NCBI GenBank assembly: GCA_019637335.1
Contig: JAHBVV010000001.1
Span: 909,178 to 973,177 of the forward strand
DNA: 64,000 bases
Source: Candidatus Hydrogenedentota bacterium
GTDB lineage: Bacteria > Hydrogenedentota > Hydrogenedentia > Hydrogenedentales > JAEUWI01
Reading direction: 5' to 3'
The notes under the pieces were generated by a model that saw only the letters and a program-made list of their open reading frames with translations, was not told where the DNA came from and ran no database searches. Positions within the stretch are counted from its first letter, which is position 1, and every line of letters begins with the position of its first letter. This document shows positions 25,074 through 32,014 of this stretch, piece after piece. A program made the translations under genes and the position numbers.

Positions 25074-25796
25074 TCATCCCTCCACCAGCGCGTACTCCCA
25101 GGCAATCAGGACGACGATACAAATTGAATCAGGGGAGTCCGAAGCCACGACCGGCACGCTCTCTTCCGGGCCGATCATCGCGACGCGCTCCCTGTCTCCT
25201 GATCCGGCGATTTTGTAGTGACCCACGCTGAGCAGGTGTCCCGTGCGTACACCGGCCTCGGCCAGCTGCTCGCGCATAGAATCCCGCGCCGTGATCGCAT
25301 CGTGGACCGCCAGTGCCCGCAACGCGCTGTAGTCGGCGAGTACGAATTCCACCGGCTTCTTCTTCGGTGGCCCGAAGGGATCGTCCGATGCCGCCGGACG
25401 GCTTCCCAAATTCACGCCGTTTCTTGCGGCCACGTCGAACACGGCTGAGATTTGCGTTGCGAGCGCGAGCTTATCCGCCGGCTGCGCCAGGGGAGCTTCC
25501 ACCCGCATGACCTGGCATACCCGGGCGCCTGCGGGCGCGGCGGCCTGGTTCGAATAGGAATACGAATCGCCCGATGCCGGGCTGGAGAACTGGAACATCT
25601 CGCGGGTCACCGTGGCCCCCGCAATGCCGAGCCCGGCGATGCCGTCCACGGTAGTTGCGGCCTTTTCGTTACACTGGCGCAGCGCGTCGGTTGCGACGCC
25701 GGCCGTCGCTTCCGCCTGGAGGTATATTCGCATGGAGTCTGGCGCGCCGGTGGCCTCTCCCCGGGTCTTCAGCGAAATGGCAGGCATGACTCTCAC
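25074..25796 (-). CDS. SIMPL domain (DUF541) protein
   Basis: The protein has about 240 residues. The GTG at 25796 is preferred because AGGAGGAAG stands 5-7 nt upstream; a longer frame to 25910 lacks a ribosome site. 'ISLKTRGEATGAPDSMRIYLQAEATA', then 'DALRQCNEKAATTVDGIAGLGI' and 'AVHDAITARDSMREQLAEAGVRTGHLLSVGHYKI' follow the SIMPL pattern (family named from mouse SIMPL; bacterial members include BP26/OMP28). Most bacterial relatives are exported, but this one shows no signal peptide. A TATAAT at 25861-25866 (minus strand) could be its -10. The function is unknown. Confidence 0.7.
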   Translation of the reverse strand: MRVMPAISLKTRGEATGAPDSMRIYLQAEATAGVATDALRQCNEKAATTVDGIAGLGIAGATVTREMFQFSSPASGDSYSYSNQAAAPAGARVCQVMRVEAPLAQPADKLALATQISAVFDVAARNGVNLGSRPAASDDPFGPPKKKPVEFVLADYSALRALAVHDAITARDSMREQLAEAGVRTGHLLSVGHYKIAGSGDRERVAMIGPEESVPVVASDSPDSICIVVLIAWEYALVEG

Positions 25797-26106
25797 GGTG
25801 CTTCCTCCTTGCCGCTTTGACGCCGGACACCCCTGGCGGGGCGCTTGCGCCTTCATTGTGATTATATAAACGCCAACGAGACCCGCTCGTTTTATCCTGA
25901 AAGAGAGCATACCGCATTACAGCAGGAGACGGAACGGGGGCGCGTAAAGGATCACACTGCCGTTTCGTTGCGCCCGCATACAAGTCCAGTTCAGTTATTG
26001 AAATACCTGCCGCCCCAGTATACGTGAATGCGCCCGGCAAATTTCCAGCGGCGCACCCAGACCCGCGGGAGCGAGCCTGGGTGGCGCGCTGGAGATATTC
26101 ATGACT
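25797..26106. other. Intergenic stretch with a strong hairpin
   Basis: This gap of 310 nt is upstream of the SIMPL gene and downstream of the YCII-like gene. It contains the possible -10 at 25861-25866 and the hairpin at 26045-26092. Nothing else is seen. Confidence 0.5.
26045..26092 (-). terminator. Possible terminator hairpin after the YCII-like gene
   Basis: CCAGCGGCGCACCCAG and CTGGGTGGCGCGCTGG form a long GC-rich stem 15 nt after the stop of the minus-strand gene at 26107. On that strand it is followed by AAATTT, with no real T run, so Rho-independent action is uncertain. Confidence 0.4.
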
Positions 26107-26526
26107 TCACGCCTCGAGCCGCTTGCGCAGCGACTCCTCCTGCTCCGCCAACTCCGGCGGCATCACCTCGCCGAAATCGGCAGCCTCGTAGATTGGGCGA
26201 ATTTCGATTTCGCTGGGGCCGGGCATGGGATTGGGACAGCGCTTGACCCATTCCACCGCCTCGTCCATGTCCTTAACCTCCCAGATCCAATAGCCCGCCA
26301 CGAGCTCCTTGGTCTCGATGAAGGGGCCGTCCGTCACCGCGCGGCGGGCTCCGTCGAAGGCCACGCGCTTGCCCTTCGAGGACGGCTTGAGCCCTTCGCC
26401 ACTTCGCAATATACCCGCGCTGTGCAGCGCTTCGTTGAACTGCATCATGGCTTCCATCAACTCGGTCGAGGGCATTTTTCCCGCTTCGCTGTCCGCCGTT
26501 GCTTTCACAAACACCATAACACGCAT
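26107..26526 (-). CDS. YCII-related (DGPF domain) protein
   Basis: The protein has 139 residues from the ATG at 26526, which has GGAG upstream; longer frames add unrelated residues. 'MRVMVFVKATADSEAGKMPS', 'AFDGARRAVTDGPFIETKELVAGYWIWEVKDMDEAVEWVKRCPNP' in outline, and 'EIEIRPIYEAADFG' are the DGPF/YciI-like pattern, a dimeric alpha/beta-barrel fold. These genes often stand near ECF41-type sigma factors, but none is adjacent here. The reaction is unknown. It is a single-gene unit. Confidence 0.85.
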   Translation of the reverse strand: MRVMVFVKATADSEAGKMPSTELMEAMMQFNEALHSAGILRSGEGLKPSSKGKRVAFDGARRAVTDGPFIETKELVAGYWIWEVKDMDEAVEWVKRCPNPMPGPSEIEIRPIYEAADFGEVMPPELAEQEESLRKRLEA

Positions 26527-26753
26527 TTTTCTCGCTCCTTTGCCTGATTGTGGCCGCGTTGGCCTGTTATGAGAAATCAACGAATGGGGGCGGCAAATAT
26601 GGACATTCGCGTGAACGGGAAGCTGGTTAGTGGAGAATGGGGCGGCTGCGGACGCTGATGGCGCCGCGGTGGGACATCCGCCGAGCGGCACACCACCGAT
26701 ATCACTGTCGTATGGATGAATGCGCGATGTCGCTGTGCGGGGTATCGTCTTGT

Positions 26754-27395
26754 TCAGTCTTCCGACCCGACCGGAAACCAGGATTGCAGGGTGGTTTTAA
26801 ACTTATTGAACGCCGGATCCTCGCATCGCGACAAGCTCACGCTGCACGCAATTTGATGATAGATCGATGCGGAACGTGGGATCTTGACCCGCTTAAGCGC
26901 AAATTCCAACGCGCGCTTCGGGTCAACGGGCTTCAAGTGATTGGGTTCAAGAAGTCCCTGCGCGATAAGCTGGTCGCGCAGTTGTGGCTGGACGCCTGCC
27001 CAGCCAAGCACACGCGGCACTTCGGACGAGTCGCTCCAAACCCAGGCCTCCAGTTCGGGAACAAGCGCTATCGCTGCGCAACGGCCATCCCAACCGGTAT
27101 TTCGAAGCCGCTCCTCGATTCCAGACTCTATTGCTGATGCGCCCGAACTCTCTTTTCCGCACCCGTCGCGATCCAACATGATGATCGCTCTCCGATACCG
27201 GCCCGAGTGGTCCCGCAAAAACTCATGCGCCTCGAGCAGGCAACCCGGATCACGGTTGGGATGGACAAAGATATCCCACGTAAGCTCCCGGATCTGCAAA
27301 GACTTCCAGCGCCCCAGGATGCCTTTCACTGCGTGTTCCATGTCCTTGTCCGCGGCCAGCACCACCAGATCCTTCGAATCCTCGACGGCGCTCAT
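26754..27395 (-). CDS. TOPRIM-like (DUF4276/OLD-nuclease-like) protein of a putative defence operon
   Basis: The protein has 213 residues. 'KDLVVLAADKDMEHAVKGILGR' (about 8-29), 'RRAIIMLDRDGCGKE' (about 68-82) and 'AAIALVPELEAWVWSDSSEVPRVLGW' (about 106-131) give the spaced acidic residues (D, then DxD, then E..E..D) expected of a TOPRIM-type metal site. Glu is more usual at the first position. It overlaps the AAA ATPase gene by 4 nt (ATGA, 27392-27395), so the two proteins are made together. AAA ATPase plus TOPRIM pairs are known in anti-phage systems (OLD, Gabija, PARIS). This one does not match any by length and motif that I can recall with certainty. Confidence 0.65.
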   Translation of the reverse strand: MSAVEDSKDLVVLAADKDMEHAVKGILGRWKSLQIRELTWDIFVHPNRDPGCLLEAHEFLRDHSGRYRRAIIMLDRDGCGKESSGASAIESGIEERLRNTGWDGRCAAIALVPELEAWVWSDSSEVPRVLGWAGVQPQLRDQLIAQGLLEPNHLKPVDPKRALEFALKRVKIPRSASIYHQIACSVSLSRCEDPAFNKFKTTLQSWFPVGSED

Positions 27396-28684
27396 CCAAG
27401 CACTCCGCCAGCGAACAGCACCCCTAAGTTGGTTTCTCCATGCCAGCTTCGCAATGCGGGGTGATCTCCTCCCAATACGATATCAGCCGCACCCTCAACG
27501 GTCTTCGCGAAGCAAAGGATCGTGTCCGCTTCGGCCATACTGATGATAACCGGTGAATGGGTGGCCATCAGGATTTGGGCGTCGTAGACCGACGACAAAG
27601 ACTGAAACATTGTCTCCACGGCCCGGGGATGGATTCCGTTCTCCGGCTCTTCAATGAGATAGACTCCGCTGATGTCCGGCAGATAGGCCGGAAGAGTCAG
27701 CGCGAGAAGGCGCAGTGTGCCATCTGACGCCATCCATGAAGGCACACGTAAGCCGCCTTGATAACACAAGACGAGATAGCGGTGCTTATCGTCCTCACGC
27801 TCAATGGTATCGATGTCTTCCAAGTCTGGAAGCGCCGTTCTCAAATGTTCTATCCACCGTCTAAACGAATCCCCGGACTTCCTGCGCAGGGCATCTATGA
27901 CCCAGGGAAGGTTGGAACCGTCGGGCTTGAAGCCGCGCGTCTGGCCCGGGGGGCAGGCCTTGCGAATTACGATGCTGTTCAACACGAATTGCTGAACCCC
28001 ATCGGTCAAGAGGCGCTTCAGCCACGTCGTTACTGGAAACTTGGATTCATCCTCGGGCAGATTGCCGAGGGCGGACTTTCTTGGGCCAAGCTTAAAGGCT
28101 GGCGCCCACCCTTTGCCGGACTCTTTGTAGACTTCCGAGTAGAAATTGTCGTTTCCGCCTTCGACCTTGTTGACGACCGTCTTGGCGTTGCGAGCCCCCT
28201 TTATGGAGAGTATTGTCTCGGGCGCCGCGCGCAAATCGGGAAAGCGAAATACCTGCTGGGGGCTCTCTGTATGACGTTCCGCCTTCAGCAGCAGGACCTT
28301 CTCGCTACGTATGACATACTCCCCGGAATACTGCTCTTCGCCGAGTGAGACCTCATAGCGGACCGTGTCAAAACTCTGGTCGGAAAGTAGCGCTCGAAAG
28401 TGGTCAGGGATCAAGACCTCGATCGCAAGCTCAAACCCGTCAGACTCGCGTCCCCAGCAGAGGTCTTGAAAGTTCTGTGACCTGTCTCTCACTGCTTTTT
28501 CAAGACCGCCGGACACAAGGTCACCCAAGAAGGCCACGACGTCCAGAAAGGTTGTCTTACCGCTCGCGTTGGGCCCCACAAGCACGTGAAACGCCTGCAT
28601 CGGCTGGCGAACATAATGGAGGCAGCGATAATTCCTCGCTTCAATCAGCGTTATCACTACGCTGGCCTTCTGGTTGCACCGCAT
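27392..28684 (-). CDS. AAA family ATPase (OLD/RecF-like, AAA_15/21 type)
   Basis: The protein has 430 residues. Walker A is 'VGPNASGKTTFLDVVAFL' (about 37-54). The ABC-type signature region lies near 'SDGTLRLLALTLPAYL' (about 320-335), Walker B is 'SGVYLIEEPENGIHP' (about 340-354), and the switch is 'QILMATHSPVIISM'. The long insert between the Walker motifs (about 60-310) matches standalone AAA ATPases of defence systems rather than RecF. The start codon directly follows the stop of the small upstream gene (TGAATG), and the TOPRIM-like gene overlaps its end. The base composition is visibly less GC-rich than the flanking genes, a sign of transfer. Confidence 0.85.
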   Translation of the reverse strand: MRCNQKASVVITLIEARNYRCLHYVRQPMQAFHVLVGPNASGKTTFLDVVAFLGDLVSGGLEKAVRDRSQNFQDLCWGRESDGFELAIEVLIPDHFRALLSDQSFDTVRYEVSLGEEQYSGEYVIRSEKVLLLKAERHTESPQQVFRFPDLRAAPETILSIKGARNAKTVVNKVEGGNDNFYSEVYKESGKGWAPAFKLGPRKSALGNLPEDESKFPVTTWLKRLLTDGVQQFVLNSIVIRKACPPGQTRGFKPDGSNLPWVIDALRRKSGDSFRRWIEHLRTALPDLEDIDTIEREDDKHRYLVLCYQGGLRVPSWMASDGTLRLLALTLPAYLPDISGVYLIEEPENGIHPRAVETMFQSLSSVYDAQILMATHSPVIISMAEADTILCFAKTVEGAADIVLGGDHPALRSWHGETNLGVLFAGGVLG

Positions 28685-28903
28685 TCATCCGTTCGTATCC
28701 TTCTTTTCTCGCTCCCGGGCTTCCGCCAACTCCTCCCGAAGTTCCCGCATCCGCTCCCTGACGGTATCGAGTCTCAATGGCCCCATGGAAACGCGATCAG
28801 GGCCATTCTCGATTTCCCGCCGGAGCTCCTTGAGGAGTTCCAGTTCCTGCTCGATCTCGGCGGCCAGCCAGGGCCCGCCCCAACGGCTATGTTTTTCGAC
28901 CAT
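28685..28903 (-). CDS. Small coiled-coil protein, first gene of the AAA/TOPRIM operon
   Basis: The protein has about 72 residues from the ATG at 28903, with GGAG about 8 nt upstream; a GTG at 28954 is a weaker start. After 'MVEKHSRWGGPWLA' nearly the whole chain is charged heptad-like helix (AAEIEQELELLKELRREIE, then TVRERMRELREELAEARERE), so a coiled coil is expected. Its stop TGA is directly followed by the ATG of the ATPase gene, with no gap, which argues for a real gene and tight coupling. I do not recognise a family. It could be a sensor, inhibitor or oligomerisation partner of the ATPase; this is inference. Confidence 0.6.
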   Translation of the reverse strand: MVEKHSRWGGPWLAAEIEQELELLKELRREIENGPDRVSMGPLRLDTVRERMRELREELAEAREREKKDTNG

Positions 28904-29056
28904 TCCCACATCTCCAAGTTGCTTGTCGTATCCTTTATTGGGATGTAAACCCACTTCACCGCCGATTTCGCCGGTCCGGGTATGGCTCTCCGCGGAACGC
29001 CTGTCCCTCGTCGGGGAGGCAGGATGCCTGGCCTGGCCAAGATCAGTTTTGCCATT

Positions 29057-30859
29057 TCAGGGTACCGGATCGGCGGGAGGCGGCTCAATGCCTTCGCCGA
29101 GACGTTGCATGCCGAGTTTTCCGCGCCAGGCGGCGAGCGCGCCGCCGGCGCCGAGGAGAAGGCCGACGAGGAGGGTGAGCCAGGCGTCTGCGAGGGGGGC
29201 GGTGGCGAGCACGGCGGCCGCCATGAGCCCGCCGAGCAGGGCGCAGGTCATGCCGATGATGTAGAGGGCGTAGAGGCCGTCTCGCGGGCGGCCCTGCCCC
29301 GCGCCGGGCGTTTCGGCGGCGGTGAGGCCGTCGAGGAAGGCGTCGACCTCGGCGCGGCGGGCGGGAGAATCGGGCCAGATCCGGCTGCCGATCGCCAGGC
29401 CGGCGGCGGTGGGCAGAATGGTGATCCAGGTGAGCCACTGCACGCCGCGCAGCCAGGCGAGGGAGGCGTCTTCGCCGGGGGCGAGCCAGGCGAGGCCGGG
29501 CAGCGCCGCGAAGGCGGACTGGACGGCGGGATAGCTGATGGCGTAGGCGCCAATTCCGAGGAGGGCGCCGGCCGCGAAGCCGGCGATGGCGCCGCGCCCG
29601 GAGACGCGGTTGCTCAGGAGCCCGGCGGCCATCGGCAGCGCGACAGGCGGCAGGAGCACGGCGAAGAGCTGCGCCATGATGTTCACGAGCTCGTCCAGTT
29701 CCTGCGCGTAGACGAGCGCCACGGCGAGGATCATGGCCAGGCCGCCGACGAGCACGGTGGAGAGGCGCCCGATCAGCAGGAGCGCGCGGTCGGAGGCGTT
29801 CCGCGCGAAGAGCCGCTTGATGATGTCGTTGGTAATGACCGAGGCCACGGCGTTGTAATCACTCGACAGCATGGACATGGTGGCGGAGAACATGGCGGCG
29901 AGCACGACGCCCATGAGGCCGACGGGCAAGAGCATCCGGCAGATCATGGGGTAGATTTCGTTGGCGTCCGCGACATCCGGCAGGAACTGCGTCGCCGCAA
30001 TGGCGGGCCAGAAAAGCAGGGGCGGCGCGATGACGGTGAGCACGGCCACGGTATAGCCCACCTTGCGGGCTTCCGCGTCGCTGCGCGCGGCGTAGTAGCG
30101 CTGGACGTAGGGCCATTTCGTGGCGAAGGTGAGCGCGAGGATCACCGAAAAGGACAGGAGCCACGGCCAGGTGTACGTGGCGTTGGTCACGTTGCCGTAG
30201 CCTTCGGGCAGGCGCTCCAGTACGCTGAGCACGCCGCCCGCCGCGGCCGCAGCCAGCGGCACGAGCACCAGCACCGCCACCGCCATGACAATGAACTGGA
30301 TGAAGTCGGTGATCATGACCGCCCAGAGGCCGCCGAGGAGCGTGTACACCAGCATGATTGCGCCGCACCCGATAATCGCCCAGGTCTTCGCTTCGTTGCT
30401 GGTCATGCCGGCGCTCGCGGTGATCATGGTACCGATGACGAAGAGCTTCAGGGCGTCGTCGGCCACGATCAGGGGCACGCCGAACCAGCTGAAACCCTGG
30501 CGGATGGTGGCGTTGTAGCGCGTCTCCAGATATTCCACCGGGCTCGTGGTCGCCGCGCGCCGCCAGCGGGCCGCCAGGAACCACGCGCTGAGCAGGCAGC
30601 CGGGAATGGAGAACCACCAGATGGACACCGCGACAAAGCCGTACTGGTAGGCCAGGGCGGAGTAGGAAACGAAGGTGAAGGCGCTGAAGGTCGTCATGTA
30701 GAGCGAGATACCCGCGAGCCACCAGGGCACCTGTCCCCCGCCGCTGAAGAAATCGCTGAGATTCTTCATCCGCCGCGCGTAGGCGATGCCGATGCCCAGC
30801 ATCACGGCGAAAAAACCGGCCAGAATGATGTAATCGGTCAGGGCGAGTCCGTTATTCAT
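29057..30859 (-). CDS. Sodium:solute symporter (SSS family)
   Basis: The protein has about 600 residues, starting at the ATG at 30859 ('MNNGLALTDYIILAGFF'). It has about 13-14 membrane helices and family motifs 'MKNLSDFFSGGGQVPWWLAGISLYMTTFSAFTFV', 'PVEYLETRYN', 'GGLWAVMITDFIQFIVM' and 'SATMSMLSSDYNAVASVITNDIIKR'. The SSS family imports sugars, amino acids, nucleosides or carboxylates with Na+. In this type of genome such carriers usually serve sugars or sialic-acid-like compounds. The substrate cannot be read from the sequence. It is a single-gene unit. Confidence 0.9.
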   Translation of the reverse strand: MNNGLALTDYIILAGFFAVMLGIGIAYARRMKNLSDFFSGGGQVPWWLAGISLYMTTFSAFTFVSYSALAYQYGFVAVSIWWFSIPGCLLSAWFLAARWRRAATTSPVEYLETRYNATIRQGFSWFGVPLIVADDALKLFVIGTMITASAGMTSNEAKTWAIIGCGAIMLVYTLLGGLWAVMITDFIQFIVMAVAVLVLVPLAAAAAGGVLSVLERLPEGYGNVTNATYTWPWLLSFSVILALTFATKWPYVQRYYAARSDAEARKVGYTVAVLTVIAPPLLFWPAIAATQFLPDVADANEIYPMICRMLLPVGLMGVVLAAMFSATMSMLSSDYNAVASVITNDIIKRLFARNASDRALLLIGRLSTVLVGGLAMILAVALVYAQELDELVNIMAQLFAVLLPPVALPMAAGLLSNRVSGRGAIAGFAAGALLGIGAYAISYPAVQSAFAALPGLAWLAPGEDASLAWLRGVQWLTWITILPTAAGLAIGSRIWPDSPARRAEVDAFLDGLTAAETPGAGQGRPRDGLYALYIIGMTCALLGGLMAAAVLATAPLADAWLTLLVGLLLGAGGALAAWRGKLGMQRLGEGIEPPPADPVP

Positions 30860-30955
30860 GCGGGATTGGAACTCCGGAAGTTCAAGCGGTAGTCGGTTCA
30901 ATATGCCCGCCTACCTTAGATGATTCCGGGATCCGGTACAAGTCGCCGCCGCGCG

Positions 30956-31351
30956 CTACTTGATCTTTACGCCGCCAGCAACCCGAATCCGGCTCGTCGC
31001 GGTGCGGTCGCGCTTGTCGGCGACATCGCTCATGAGGCTGACCGCGCTGGAGACCGGTGGCGCCGGGGGCGCGGGCGGCGTTCGGAAGACCTCCTCGGCC
31101 GCTTCGCCGAGCGCCGCGATGAGCTCGAGGTGACAGCCGAGGCAAAACTCGGAATCGTCGATCGCCGCGTGGCGCCGGCAACGCACGCAGAGCAACTCCC
31201 GTTCTTCGGGCGGCGATTCGGCGGCAGGTTCGCTGGGCGGCGGCGGCGCGGCGGGTTGTTCCGCGGCCTGTTTCGCCAGGCGGCAGGCGCGGCAGAGCAC
31301 TTCCCCCGTCCCGGAGGCGATGAGCTTTCCGCAAGCCTGGCAACTGGTCAT
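30956..31351 (-). CDS. Double zinc-ribbon protein downstream of coaE
   Basis: The protein has 131 residues. Two zinc-binding units are visible: C-x2-C...C-x2-C at 'CQACGKLI...VLCRAC' (about 4-23) and 'CVRCRRHAAIDDSEFCLGC' (about 55-73), joined by a Pro/Glu linker, then a tail ending 'RIRVAGGVKIK'. It overlaps the coaE stop (ATGA, 31348-31351). I do not recognise a specific family. Similar short rubredoxin-like or zinc-ribbon proteins occur as accessory genes, and no activity is predicted. Confidence 0.6.
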   Translation of the reverse strand: MTSCQACGKLIASGTGEVLCRACRLAKQAAEQPAAPPPPSEPAAESPPEERELLCVRCRRHAAIDDSEFCLGCHLELIAALGEAAEEVFRTPPAPPAPPVSSAVSLMSDVADKRDRTATSRIRVAGGVKIK

Positions 31352-31962
31352 ACTTCCTGCTCCGCGCCGCCTTGCAACAGCGCCCGGGCCACCGCGTCCA
31401 CCTGCGTGTGCAGGCCCTCGAGGGTCCCGCCGTTTTCAATCACCCAGCGCGCCAGGGGGCGCTTCTCTTCCGGGTCCATCTGCGCGGCGATGCGCTGGCG
31501 AGCGCGGGCCTCATCCAGGCCGCGCCCGGCGACCAGCCGCCGCACCCGAACCGCCTCCGGGCACGAAACGAGAATCAGACAATCCAGCCACGGCTCCAGC
31601 GCGGCGCCTTCGCCAAGAAGGGCGGCGTCCACGATGCACGCGGTGTGCCCGCCGCGCGCGTACTCCGCGCATTGCGACGCGATTGCGCTGGCCATTTTCG
31701 GATGCACGATCCGGTTGAGGCGTTCGCGCTCGCCGGGATTGGCGAACACCAGCGCGCCGAGCTTTTCTCTATCGATCCTACCACAAGTGAGAATGCCATC
31801 GCCGAACGCCGCGATCACCTCCGTCTCCGCCGGCCCGCCGGGCGCGATCATCGCGTGGCCCGTGGCGTCCGCGTCAATCACGGGTATTCCGTGCGTTTCG
31901 AAGCGGCGCGCCGCGGTGGATTTTCCGCTGCCCGTGCCGCCGGTGAGCCCTGCGATAGTCAT
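31348..31962 (-). CDS. coaE: Dephospho-CoA kinase
   Basis: The protein has 204 residues. P-loop 'IAGLTGGTGSGKSTAARRFE', then 'GIPVIDADATGHAMI' and 'VDAALLGEGAALEPWLDCLILVSCP' in outline, are the CoaE pattern. It phosphorylates the 3'-OH of dephospho-CoA, the last step of coenzyme A synthesis. The start at 31962 gives the normal N-terminus; an in-frame ATG at 31983 is the alternative. Its end overlaps the zinc-ribbon gene. The start is 52 nt after the end of the GH116-like gene on the same strand. Confidence 0.93.
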   Translation of the reverse strand: MTIAGLTGGTGSGKSTAARRFETHGIPVIDADATGHAMIAPGGPAETEVIAAFGDGILTCGRIDREKLGALVFANPGERERLNRIVHPKMASAIASQCAEYARGGHTACIVDAALLGEGAALEPWLDCLILVSCPEAVRVRRLVAGRGLDEARARQRIAAQMDPEEKRPLARWVIENGGTLEGLHTQVDAVARALLQGGAEQEV

Positions 31963-32014
31963 TCGCCCGATCCGCGCCTCCATTTCGAATGGTTTCCCGA
32001 TATCCGCACAGACA

